Source: Rhyzopertha dominica (taxonomy: Eukaryota; Arthropoda; Insecta; Coleoptera; Bostrichidae). Taken from it: a DNA stretch of 64,000 bases. The stretch lies in contig QCXZ01000064.1 in assembly GCA_025024175.1 (NCBI GenBank), forward strand, positions 10,726,001 through 10,790,000, read 5' to 3'. This document shows, piece after piece, positions 1-11,008 of the stretch. How positions within the stretch are numbered: the first letter of the stretch is position 1; each line of letters begins with the position of its first letter. A model generated the notes under the pieces. That model ran no database searches, was not told the origin of the DNA, and saw nothing but the letters and a program-made list of their open reading frames with translations. Position numbers and translations under genes: made by a program.

Positions 1-651
1 TAGCTGTTGTTTTTTGCATTTACAAAGGAAAGTAAAGGCTGTAGATTAGGAATCGATTAACACGTTAGTCACACTGGTATTAATCTATTAATCAGCCTTT
101 CCCTCAGATGCGAATGTACACTGAATATATAAAATTATTTGTAAATCGTGATTACAGAGACGCTATTGATAGATATTCCTTTTATATATAAAATAAAAAC
201 ATCTTGTACTTTTTACTACAGAATCTCCAAAAGCAACCTAAAAGCAACCTTAAAGCTTCTTGGTGAGTATAAATTAATAAATTAAACAGTTTGGGCTTAG
301 CTCGTATTACTTAATTAATAAAAATGACTACCGTTAAGTGGGGTTACTTGCAACACTTTCAAGATTGATTTCTTAATAAATTTTTCGTTATTTTGAACAA
401 ATTTGACAAAATTTGTACCAAAATCAGGGTCTTGAAGTGTAATATCCAATTTTGATATTTTTTTTAAACAAAATCTGTATTTAAAATGCATGTCTATGCT
501 GTGCTGTCTATACCTCAACCAACTGCAGATAGTACTATTTCGCTGTCATTACAGCTCATCAGTGCAGTTTAGGTCTAGTGTAGACAACACGGCATAGAAC
601 TAGTTTTGCTTATATACCAAAGCAATAATAATAATAATAAATTTAAATAAA

Positions 652-699
652 CAGGGTGTTGCAAGTTAATCTCCTAAGGTGGGTGTTTGCAACACCCTG
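652..699. repeat. Inverted repeat inside the pogo left end
   Basis: CAGGGTGTTGCAA (652-664) faces its perfect inverse complement at 687-699 with a 22-bp spacer. The TGCAAC core is shared with the element's outer ends, so this looks like a sub-terminal transposase-binding motif or an internal duplication of the end. Confidence 0.6.
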
Positions 700-949
700 C
701 TTTCTTTTATAGGAATTGCATTTAGGAGCTCGTATAAAGTAGCTTGCAACAAAAAATAACAAAGAAAACAATTTATCTATTTTTAGTAAAACAATGTATA
801 ATCATAGTTTATTTTATTTAAACTAACAAACACTATCATTTTTTTTAAAAACACAGAAACTAAACATGTCATTCCAACATAAAAAGCTAAACATTATTCT
901 AAAATAAAAAAAAATAAAATTGATAAAAAAACACAAAAACTAAAACATT

Positions 950-2490
950 TTATTAAAAAACGAAGGTAATTATAAACAAAAAGCATGTTATATTAATCAA
1001 AATAATTATGAGAGTTGTAAATGCTCTTTTTGACTTAGGGAAGGGAGCTTCATTTGTACTTAAGAAATATCCATCATCTATCTCTGGGTATTTAAATCTA
1101 TTTATGGGGTTTTTGTATCCACGGCATCCCGTAAAAATTTGCAATATAATAATTTATTGTCGTTATTTTCAGTTATCACTTCTCCAATGCGACATACATA
1201 ACAGTCTGTCGTCTTTAAGTGGCAACAATAAATTCAACCAAAACATATTTGCCTTCGTGATAGTCACTAGGTTCTAAGTTAAATTCATCCCAATTGTTTG
1301 ATTCCGAATCGTGAACGCACATGTGGCTGTCTGAGATCGAGTTGTCGCTTTCATCTGTCGGAGTGGAAGATTAAAAAATGATCTTGAATGCTAGATATAA
1401 TAAGAATCTGGAGTATTTTTGGCTTCGTCAGCTTTAAGAGAAGATACATAATCGTATACACTCTTCCCAGTAATAACATTAAATCTCTTTTGCGTTTTAC
1501 CTGCTTATTTCCGTTATTTTCATTTGGAAATCGATCCTATCTTAACAAGTCTGCAGATGAATTGTTTAAAGCTTCTCAATTTACAGGCGCTTGTCACTTT
1601 GAAGCACTTCTTCTGTGTTTAAAAGATGTATCCCTGAGGCACTGAATCCTGCCACCAAATTTTCAGATTTTACTTTTTCCATAGTTTGCTTTAATAACTT
1701 TGGAAATTATTTTTTTTTGGGATACATCCTTTGTTTTTTTGTGTCCACTTCAGTACAACATCCCTCCAAGCAGATTTTATTGGTGTAAAATACGCCACGT
1801 GCAAAGGTTAAATAAATGTGTCGGGTTACGTGGTAGTAGAATAAATATAATATTATTTTCCCTACAGGCAGTCATCACTCGATCGACAAATTTTTTCTGA
1901 TTAAAACTATTGGCCCATCCTTGTGTCGAAAATACTTGAGAGCAACATATCACTGTAACGAGCACCTCTTGTATTTGTCGCAAAAATTGGTCTCGTAGTT
2001 AACGATATTTTCAGGAGGTACATTTTCGAGGCTAATAACAAACTCAGTGAAATAATTATCAATAATTTCCCTGGAAACTTGTGTTCTGGTCCGCTTTATG
2101 TTTTTGCATAATCTTGTACTGAGCTAAAAAAAATTTAAAATTAAATTAAAGAATGTTATAGTTGCTAGTTCAAACTTACCTGAGCTTTAAGGCTCTTTAA
2201 AAAAATGTCTTGTCCACCTGACATATTGTTTGGTTCCCGAACACTTTGTAATTCTAGTATTGTTTTACTGCTATCCGTACATCATATGTGATTAACGGAA
2301 ATTCCCACTGTGCGCCTAATGTATTATTAATATTATTAACAAGTGCGAGGAACCACCGGAAAAACTGACTGAAGACCAGAATTTAGGGGAAACAAACGTC
2401 CTTTTTTGCTGAAAAGTGTGGAAGCATTAATAACAAATATTCTGGATCTTCCCACACTCCGGCTCCATTCTCAATGGCCCTCAAGTACTT
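950..2490 (-). pseudogene. pogo-like DDE_1 transposase pseudogene with a short intron
   Basis: Read on the minus strand, the pieces follow the usual order of a DDE_1 transposase. Near 2310-2190 there are TLGAQWEFPL and then MSGGQDIFLKSLKAQ, which resemble the region before the catalytic core. Next comes a consensus intron (donor CAG/GTAAGTT at 2180/2179, acceptor TTTTAG at 2124, 56 bp). Then IKRTRTQVSREIIDNYF, VPPENIVNYETNF (normally NYDETN around the first catalytic Asp, so the Asp is lost here), CRENNIIFILLPRNPTHL and, after a frameshift near 1805, VAYFTPIKSAW. The tail near 1100 has YPEIDDGYF. Several frameshifts and stops make it non-functional. The intron suggests that the ancestral copy was expressed and spliced. 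Confidence 0.75.
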
Positions 2491-2576
2491 TTTAATGTTT
2501 GGTCGGAATAATTTCTAGAGGGCCTAGTCCCAAGCTGCTTTTTATAATTTCTGGACATGTTGCAAGTTACCCCACT

Positions 2577-5500
2577 TAAGCATTACAATTAAAAATAATG
2601 AAAATTCTTTATCTTATCTCAAAATTGAATATTTCATATTTTAGACCAAGCACTATAGTACATTATATACTAATTTGCGACAAATCTTACTGTAAATAAG
2701 CTCTGGGCAGGAGAAGTTATATAGCGCAAATTTGGAGCACTCTTACCGAAGCCAACAGAAAATGCCGCTCAATCTAGCTTAAATATTTGACACCGCTGCA
2801 CTGCCCACACAACAGTCTACTGAGCTGTATAAAACATAAACAGGCACGTGGTTGATGTCCGACCATGTCTATTGGGGATTCAAATTAATATTCCCGCGTG
2901 CTCGAGCGATCAGCTGATCGTGCAGAAAGCAGTACACTACTTGATTCGTCCGCGCTGTGTGGCGTGCATAATACGACTCGGTTTAAAAAAGATTTTTACC
3001 TTTTTGGAAGCAACTATTGCCTACAGGTGCATGTCTACAGAAAGCTGAAGGTGTTCTTAATGGGGGTCATCGTATTGTGAGTGGTTGTAAAAGTTTAGTA
3101 AGCTAGTAAAATAAATGCTTGATGTGTAACCATAAAACGCCTACCATATTTTTTAAACTGCTACTGATATTTTCAGTTTTGAGTCTGAACTGCAGGGTAA
3201 AACCAGCAAATATGCACATGCTCTCTGAGCGTAGCAATATTACATTTTAATTAAGTGATTTCTAAAGAGAACAGCTGTATAAAATGGTTGTATGTGGTGC
3301 ATCATAAACAAATAGTTGATCAAGAATCCCTTGTCATTCATAAAAGCATTTTCTTAACAACATTGGCAATACTATATAAAAAATATTGTGTTTTGGTTCA
3401 AAAAATATAAATTACACCTTATATCTAATTTGATAATGTCTATAAACATAGGGAAAGATGATAAGGTGTAATTAATTGTTCTATGATCCAACAGTTTTGT
3501 ACACCTTTGAGAGAATTTAATTAAACTGAGTGTGAAGAGTTCTTGTAATATAACAGTAGTCTTCACTTCATTATCAATATCTTTGTTATATTAAGGTTGG
3601 TACAAAAATAATAGGGCTTCTGTATCTTGCTGCTTTAACAGCTATGTAATGCTTTAGTGGAAACAGGATAATTTCTCCCACATTTGGTTTTTCAATTCAG
3701 ACGGAGCTGGTGTATAAATCAAGTTGTTATGAATAGCTGGGTTTGTTGGTCATAAAATCCACTACGCAAGAAGAAAACTAATGTGCTTTTGTAATTTAGC
3801 TTCGGAATAGTAGCTATAGACCACCAAAATGCCTTATTGCTTTCTAGCATTATTTTTATGTTTACTTATTTGTTAAGTTCAAATGTATGTTTGCATGTTA
3901 CCGTGCGATGGCGCTGTATGTCGAACGAAAACTTTCGTGCAACGAGACTGAAACTTGTGCAACTTACCTGCAACATGGCAACGAGGGAAGAACGAAGAAC
4001 AAGATGGACGCACGCGACAAGTTTGAAACGCACGCATTCGGTTTTGTCTCCGCGTAAAATAAAGGAGATTACATTGTAGAACATCCCGGCCATCTGCATC
4101 AATATACAGTTCACAATAAAACCGATATACAATATTGGTTTCTCGTCATTTCGAAAACCCCAAGCAACATTATTTTTATAACGAAAGCGGGAAGCTTCCA
4201 GCGACAGCGACTGTTTTTAAGTAGTTCACTATTCTGCCGTTAAACTGCGTATCGCTTAGCTCGACTCGCCAATAGTGGGGAACGCCTGAATACCGCGCAG
4301 TACCGTTAACGTCCTCAGTATGACATTTTTAAAAGAAAGGAAGACAATATGCTACGAAATATTATATATTGGCAATAAAATCTACTCACTTATATGAATA
4401 ACTCGATGGAAACACATATCGGGAGCAGCATTTTAAAAGAGCGCGGAATTTCAGTGGAACACAGTTATAATTAAGATAAGATAATTATTAGGCATTTTGC
4501 AGGAAAGGAAAGGGAAGTTAACTTCGAAAAGTTCTTTGAGATTATTCGACTAAAATGTTAAAATTAAAACAACGCTTTATAATTTTATCTAAGCTCTTGA
4601 GTATTTCTGTGCATTTTTGTTTTTTGTTTCGATGATAGTTTTGTGTGTGTTTCCAACTTTTGTTTACTTTAAAAACAACTGCGATTTTTCATCCATGAAT
4701 ACTAATTTACATATCTATAAATGCAGTAATTTCCAATAAGATTTCTACTGTAGCATTCTTGTGAAAAATATTAGTGTACCTACAAAGAAACGGATTTAAA
4801 GCAATCCAATAATCAGCCTGTACTAGGTAGCAAAATGAAACATTTCTATGTAAATAAATTACCACTTGTCTGGCATTTGTTTGTTTTTAAAAATTAATAG
4901 TGTAAATCATATATCAAGCATATCATGTGTCTCTCTTGAGACCAAATACCTAAAGGAACTCTAAGAGGAAATGGGTTTTTAGCTGTTTTTTTGGCATCTT
5001 AAAGAATTTCAAATAAGTATTAGAATGCGCATTGCCAATGCAATTTTAAAAACTTTAGGTAACTGCTTCAGATGAATCCTTGAGTTATTGGTGCAGATAT
5101 TTCATTAACTATGTTTACAACATCTGAATTCGAAGTATGTATAGTGATTATACTTAAATAACACAAGTATCATCTCCGATCTATTTTTCATAAACATGCG
5201 GCAGCAACAACTGTAAGTAAATAAAACTGTTTTACACATACGCAATAACACAATACCTTAGTAGGTTATGTCATCGTTTTTAAAACGACACTTCCTCTGT
5301 GGGTCCCCATCAGCAAACGGTAGTCGCTCGAACACTAGTACACCAAAGTCTGTACCTCAACGCTAGATTTGTTAGCCGACCTGCGGTTTCACTAAACGAT
5401 ACTGATTCATGTCTGAGCTGCGCAGTATTTCCATGAAAACTCGAGCATGAGAGCAATATATCAGTTTAGAAAGTACAACGTCAATGTTTACAATTATTAT

Positions 5501-6349
5501 ACAGCCAGCGAACGTGCGAAATTTGCCGCGACAATGACCGTGAAATGCACCCAACATACTTAATTGTATCAAGGATGAGACCAACGGCTTACTCGATAAG
5601 ATAAGCGATGGAACTGTTTTTAAATTACTTTCTCGGCTGTCCAAGAAATTGATTTATGAGTATGCAGAACAGATAAATGAATATTAAAATTAGCACCTCT
5701 CGAGCAAAAATCAACTAAATTGGTAAATCCACTACAAATTATGTTTAACTGGAAAACAACATGTCTGCCAGATAACTTCAGATAACAAGAGGCCTCTGAA
5801 TGATATAAGTACTATATTTTTCCCTGTTTTCTGAATAGCGCCATTGCAATTTTCTGTCATTTGCTCTTTACCGGGGTTTTAGTGCAACTGGTTGATTTGT
5901 TTTTTTTTTCAACAAGTAGTTTCTAAAGATTTTGACGGACTTTTAACTGAGAACTACGAATATGCAAGCAACGGTTTTGTTAAAAATTGTAAAGCTCTAA
6001 ATAAATAATAGCCGTTTAGGAAGTAGCTGTACTACCATCAAACAATTTGATAGTAGATAAATTAATGTTTGCATGGCAACTTTCATTCTACAGAAACAAT
6101 TTAGTTTTGTATTTGCATCCAAATCAAGGGAAGCTAACAAGCTAGGTGTTTAACTAGAAATTTTACTAACAACAGTTGTGAAATCATCGGTGTAATGTAG
6201 CTTTGCTCTTCATACTTTTTCAAAATAAACACAAACATAAACAAAACCATAACTAATAATGCGTGCTGTGGCTTTTTTGGTATATAATATGATTCGGTTC
6301 TTTAAAATACTTATTCTTAGTTTTAAGTACAGAAAAGAAAGATTTTCGT
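2577..6349. other. No recognisable gene; AT-rich intergenic or intronic DNA
   Basis: I see no protein with family resemblance. Minor items: a perfect 14-bp palindrome CGATCAGCTGATCG at 2907-2920; a 13-bp perfect inverted repeat (AATTACACCTTAT at 3410-3422, inverse at 3461-3473); a mariner-end-like string, AGGTTGGTACAAAA, near 3594 without a partner; and GC-richer patches at 3880-4080 and 5280-5640 whose open frames (80-90 codons) match nothing I recognise. Confidence 0.5.
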
Positions 6350-7030
6350 AATATTCTTATGAGGGTATCTGCTGGGATTACTAATTGCATAAGATGTGGT
6401 GTTGAGAGCCCACTTCACTGAAACCTGAGCTTATTGTGCCCACATACCACAAAATAACGTTGTCGTTCCTCCGTAAGAACTAAACATGCAGTTTTATACT
6501 CCTGCGCGCAACCCAGACATGTAGCATTATTCGTTATATCAGTTATAAGAGTGTTTCGTTAAATTGCAACGTCCAGTAAGAAGTCCATTTAATATTCTTA
6601 GATGAGGCCTGCAGTAGATCTGTAACATTTACTTGGGACGAACTCTTTTCGAACATACGTGATTGCCGCAGTACGTGGGCTTCTGCCCAGTAAAGTCGGT
6701 CTAAGTAGTGCCGGTCCACACAGGTAGGCTGAGGCCCTACTAAGGGCCCATTAGCTCCCCTTTATACTAGTTAGTCCAGAATAACTATGTTGTGATTCAG
6801 TGCACCAAGGCATTCGTTACTACCTTGGAGCATATAGCTATTTTCCAAGGTTATAAGTGTCACTCTATCATTGCTGGAACAAATGTGGTGACTGTCCCGA
6901 TTTTAGTTTAAATGTATAGAAAACTGTTGCAGGACCGCCCAGGTTTATGCTTTGGCATTCCTGAATATTTTTCACTTGCTGGCAAATTGTCATGACCTGT
7001 GTCCATCCCTTCAAGGATAAGTAGCTAAAT
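6350..7030 (-). other. Possible downstream (C-terminal) part of the jockey-type LINE
   Basis: This stretch lies directly downstream (minus strand) of the LINE reverse transcriptase tail and is GC-richer than its surroundings. No RNase H or zinc-finger motif can be read confidently on the minus strand. On the plus strand at 6385-6450 a CIRCGVESPLH string followed by LLCPH resembles the Cys/His motif found at the end of many jockey-type proteins, but it has the opposite orientation to the LINE. The segment is either badly decayed or a separate fragment. Confidence 0.3.
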
Positions 7031-7039
7031 GCCTTTTGG

Positions 7040-7575
7040 AAATTAAATCTAACGCTGATTCTTACTGCATGCTCAGCATGTAGTTATCATTTAAACTCCC
7101 GAATGTTTCGGTATGAGTTCGCTTTCATTTTCAACCTTTCGCTGCTGTCAGTGCTTATGCTGTTACAACAAAGTGTAATTGAAGCAGATCCAGCACTTTT
7201 GTTGATAAAAGTGTACCACCTTAATAAGCACACAAATGTGTATCACAACTTTGGTATAACCAAGTAAACTATTCAGCTGAGGCTTAAATGTCACCCCGGT
7301 ATCTACTAGTGTTAATCCCAGGTATTTTAGCTCCAATTTTTCTGCGGTGCATGTAGTCTCCAGGGTTTCATTTTCTTCAGATATTTCTTCCTCTGGTGAA
7401 TAATATCACTGGAATTTTCGTGGGACTGGCTGCTAGTTTTTCTCTTATGCACCACATGTGTCTGCTGTGGCAGATTCAATACGGTTTTTCCAAACTTTGT
7501 AACGTTAATTTCTCAACTTCTTTATTGTTTGCTTTGGCACACTTTTTATACTCGTTTAGGTGTTCTACCAACCCC
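7040..7575 (-). pseudogene. LINE reverse transcriptase, C-terminal part (jockey-like), degenerate
   Basis: The minus strand reads WCIREKLAASPTKIPVILFT around 7450-7390, then, after a frameshift, KLELKYLGLTLVDTG and VTFKPQLNSLLGY around 7330-7260. These match the region after the catalytic YADD of jockey/R1-type reverse transcriptases: the WC..N..KT..v.F pattern and the vKYLGv.lD..l..k.H motif. Frameshifts and stops are frequent. It has the same strand and domain order as the N-terminal RT fragment at 8930-9470, so both are probably one LINE separated by the GC-richer block between them. Confidence 0.7.
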
Positions 7576-7579
7576 TAGC

Positions 7580-8900
7580 GATCGTGCCGTTGTCGACATT
7601 CGTTGGTTGTAATATTATCACGTTGCCATTCGTCATGGCATTGACATCGCATTCGACGATCAAAAAAATTAGTTAAATTGTGGCGTTGTCACTGACAAGT
7701 AATTTGTGATTATTTCTTCCCGATTTTTCTGAAGAACACGGACTTTTGCCGTGGGTACGTGTAGTTAATCGAGCATTTGTTAATTGTAAGCTCTCCCAAT
7801 CCTGGGGATTTGAACTCGCGCTACCCAGTTGGTTCATCCGTTTGGAGGCACGCTTGTTGGTTTGTTTGGTGCTGAGGACGAACGTTACCCGTTGTTGGGG
7901 ATATAACGGCTGTGTCGGTGGTTTTGTGAGAAGGTCGGCCACATTTTATCAGGATAATCATCGTTTAACCCTCGACCACCAGAGGTGAATATTCGTAAGT
8001 TTGTGATTCGATTTAATTCCTAATGTCTGTTGTTTTAGGTTTTTTTCCCCTTGTTATTTCTTTCTTCCGGTCACACAAGCTTACTTGTGCAATATTTTTG
8101 GCTTACTGGTTCTGCCATTGGTCTGAGGTGCTCCTGGAGTATTGGTGTTTGTTTCTGGGAGAGCCGCAATTGAACCCGGCAGAGTAGTGTGAAGCGGACC
8201 AGATCTAAAGGGTTCAGGAGAGAGAAGAACAGGACCACAAGAATTTATCATTGGGTTTTCCTTATCGTGTACACTTGTAGGGTGAATTAGGCATTACCAT
8301 TGATTTTTCTTCTCTTGTACTTCGGAACGCATATGCGCGGGAACAAAGCCCCTGCCTTATCAGTGTGTTTCAGAGAAGGAGACCCCCAGTGGACCCGCTG
8401 TGCGCACATCGGGGACGGCTGTGTGGATTTGTAAGTACCAACCTTTTTTTCCTTTATTTTCATCTCGTGGTTAAGGGCTGGGAACACAGAACGGCGAGGT
8501 TTGTTCCTGCCATTTGCGCTGTTTTCTTTACTGTGCCGTTGTAACTTTATTTTCTTATTTTGGTTGTTCGCGAGCTATTTTTGCCCATAAAGTTTGCGCG
8601 ATAGGGATTACAGCCAAGCAAACAATACTTTGTTTGGTTTGTGATCCATATTACATCTTTTATTGTTACTAAATTTTGTTACTGAAAATTTTTGGGATTT
8701 TTCTTTGTGTCTATTTTTTAGCTCTGAAGTGTCCTTAGAGTTTAGTCATTTTTCATCGACAAATCCGTGGTTCGTGATTGGCGAGTGTAGCTGTTGAACT
8801 CAACGGAATTAAATCACGTGGCGCCCCCCCCCTAAACTAACATATCTCACACCACGCCCATTCTCCACTGTAGCTGGCGGCCCGTTGAGCCCACTATAAC
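7580..8900. other. GC-richer block interrupting the LINE; possible LTR-like insertion
   Basis: The composition is clearly different from both flanks. The LINE reading stops at each side, and far more DNA lies here than the missing reverse transcriptase middle would need. It contains consensus splice donors (GTAAGTTTG near 7996, GTAAGTACC near 8431) and a pyrimidine-rich acceptor near 8720. Near 8819 there is TGGCGCC followed by a run of C, which resembles the tRNA-Lys primer-binding site that follows the 5' LTR of many insect retroelements. No second LTR, gag or pol is seen. A solo LTR plus leader is one reading; an unrelated insertion is equally possible. Confidence 0.3.
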
Positions 8901-8929
8901 GAAGTGACACTTCAAATCAAATAGACTAA

Positions 8930-9470
8930 AGATAGTATTTTGTTCATTTTGGAGAAAAAGCGCTACAACTTAATTCAGACACGTCCCTGATATTCCTAGT
9001 AATTATTTTCTCAAAAGCATTTAAGAAAAATGATGTTTAGTTGATAGGCATGAAAGATGTAGCCCTGGCTTGGGTATAAAGGTTACCGTAGCTTTGGCCC
9101 AGCCAAGAGGCACATAATCTGTAGCTAATATTTGCTCTAGATATAGCCAGTAAAGGGTTGTCGCCAATTCTGCAGACCCTCTTATAATATAGCAACGTAG
9201 ATTCCATCAGTTCCAGGACATTTGTACGGTTTAAAGCTAAAGATTACGCAATCGAGCCTGTTAATAATTTTGTTTGCCAGTGTCTGCCCGAGATTTCGGT
9301 TCTGGGATTAGTTTTGCGTAGTTCTGAGCTGTCGTTGTTACATACCCCAAGATAGAGATCCTAAGAAACAGCTCAAGAGGTTCCTCATTAGTACTAGTGC
9401 GACCATCCGCTGCTGTTTGCAGAAATCCTGCCTTGCGTCGATAGTCTCCTAGCAACGCTTCCAGTACATT
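8930..9470 (-). pseudogene. LINE reverse transcriptase, N-terminal part (jockey-like), degenerate
   Basis: Minus-strand pieces in order: FLQTAADGRTSTNEEPLELF (9420-9360), matching the pre-RT 'DG..T...E.L..F' segment; FSFKPYKCPGTDGIY (about 9240-9195), the classic FKP.KsPGpDGi RT block; DYVPLGWAKATVTFIPKPG (about 9125-9070), the 'iP..Wr.a.v.fIPKpGk' block; then FFLKCFEKIITRNIRD (about 9030-8985), matching the RPISLTSFLLKtlEk block. Frame changes between blocks show decay. The catalytic YADD is not present; it would fall in the interrupted section. This combination is typical of jockey/R1-like insect LINEs. Clade not resolved. Confidence 0.75.
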
Positions 9471-9906
9471 TTAGGTTATTAACACAGTAAGTACTTACTC
9501 CATGATAAGCACGGCAATGTCTAAATGTCGATTGAAAGTTCTTCAAATATAACTGAATAATTGTATAATTTATCCTTTGATCATTGAATATTAGCATAAA
9601 TATGAGGTAGCTAGGATAAGTAGAGATAAAAGCTGCGTGCTTTGTGTACGGGTTCTTGTAAAAGCAGCGTTAATTATAGCCATGTTTCTAGGTTTCTGAT
9701 TCTGTTTCCAAATTCGGTCAGGAATGAATTGGTTCCCCATTATCTTTACAAGTAAAGTAGCCTAAAGTAATTGGTTCCCGAGTTTGGGACCTGTCAATGC
9801 AAGTACACAAAAATTAGTAGAATTTCTAATTTGTATTGGAATAGATGTTAAAAGGACACTAACAGTGTGTATTACTATTAGAGAAATATTTTTATTGATT
9901 TATGTA

Positions 9907-11008
9907 CAGGGTGTCCCATTTTCTTTGTAATTGTAGGGTATCTCGGTGACTATTAATGCTAGAGGGTTGCGGTTTCGACATTACTGTATTACTTTTTTGT
10001 TCTGAGTTCAGCTGCACCGTCTCCATTTTTGTATCGTCTTTTGTTTTAAAGCCATAGCCCACTTATTGAAAATGTAACATTTCGCAAGCTCTCAATGTTC
10101 GCTTGGGTATGTAGATACAGAAAAACTGTAGACATTTTTATAGATATTTTTATTCTGAATCCAGTGGCACACTCAGATTTTTTTTAGGGGGTCACATTTT
10201 AGAGATATAACATAAACTTGCATTGCATTGCAAACACAGTTGGCTTTGCTATGGTTGAAAAAGCGTATTTTTTCTGATTAAAAAATGTATACATTGTTAG
10301 GTTTATTTTTACTAATTTTGCAATTATTCAATTTTTTTTAAACAATTTAATTATATTTTACGTTTACATCCAGGAGGCAATGGAATAAGAAAACACACGA
10401 TATAATTCATATTATTAAGTAAAAATTTTAATCCTTTAAAAATAATATATGCATATTTGAATGCATACATGACTCCTAAGAGCGCTCAAGCATTTCTTTA
10501 TCGAAATCTAGGAGGCTATGTAACTAATGAAAATGATTGTTCATGTTTGATTTTTATCATAACGTATGTACATCCATTTTGACGAAAAACGTAAAATCTC
10601 ATTAAATTATTACAAAAAATGGAATAATACCAAAATTAGTAAAGATAAACCTAACAATGTATACATTTTCTTAATCAGAAAAATATTTTTTTTTCAACCA
10701 TGTTATATCTCCAAAATGTGACCACCTAACAAAAATCTGAGCACGCCACTAGATGCAGAATAAAAATATCTATAAAAAATGTCTCAACATTTTTTTTTGT
10801 GTGTACATAGTCAATCGCGATATTGAGAACTAAGAAATGTTACATTTTTCAAAAGTTGGCTGTGGCTTTAAAACAAAAGAAGATACAAATATGGCGATGG
10901 CAGCTCAACTCACGACAAAAAAGTAACAAAGTAATGATGAAACCGCAACGCTCTAGCATTTATAGTTACCGAGGTACTGTACAATTACAACGAAAATGGG
11001 ACACCCTG
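9907..11008. mobile_element. Fold-back (long inverted-arm) DNA element with TA target duplication
   Basis: The left arm at 9907-10345 begins CAGGGTGTCCCATTTTC; the right arm at 10593-11008 is its inverse complement over about 400 bp with scattered mismatches and small indels. A single-copy AT-rich spacer of about 250 bp lies between. TA directly flanks both ends (9905-9906, 11009-11010), as in Tc1/mariner-type insertion. No transposase is visible, so this is a non-autonomous palindromic element. A second, interrupted copy lies at 48545-49800. Short open frames inside it are by-products of the arms. Confidence 0.88.

Larger units (their letters stand above)
337..2576 (-). mobile_element. Degenerate pogo-type (Tc1/mariner superfamily) DNA transposon
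   Basis: The ends are 18-bp terminal inverted repeats: AGTGGGGTTACTTGCAAC at 337-354 and its inverse with one mismatch at 2559-2576. Both are flanked by TA (335-336 and 2577-2578), the target duplication of this superfamily. The body of about 2.2 kb carries one minus-strand transposase remnant of the DDE_1 (pogo/Tigger/CENP-B-like) type. An extra inverted copy of the TIR-like motif lies inside the left end (652-699). Transposase frameshifts and stops show that the copy is dead. The boundaries are firm; the family name rests on the transposase motifs and the TA duplication. Confidence 0.8.

Noticed and set aside
3592..3625. Mariner-like terminal repeat (AGGTTGGTACAAAA...)
   Set aside because: Resembles a mariner tip, but no inverted partner or transposase nearby; not called as an element.
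6385..6460. Plus-strand CIRCGVESPLH string as a second LINE end
   Set aside because: Only one short motif, followed by a stop; orientation conflicts with the LINE around it. Kept only as a remark.
7785..7830. tRNA-like B box (inverted GAGTTCAAATCCC), possible SINE
   Set aside because: No convincing A box at the right distance, no 3' tail and no second copy; probably chance within the GC-rich block.
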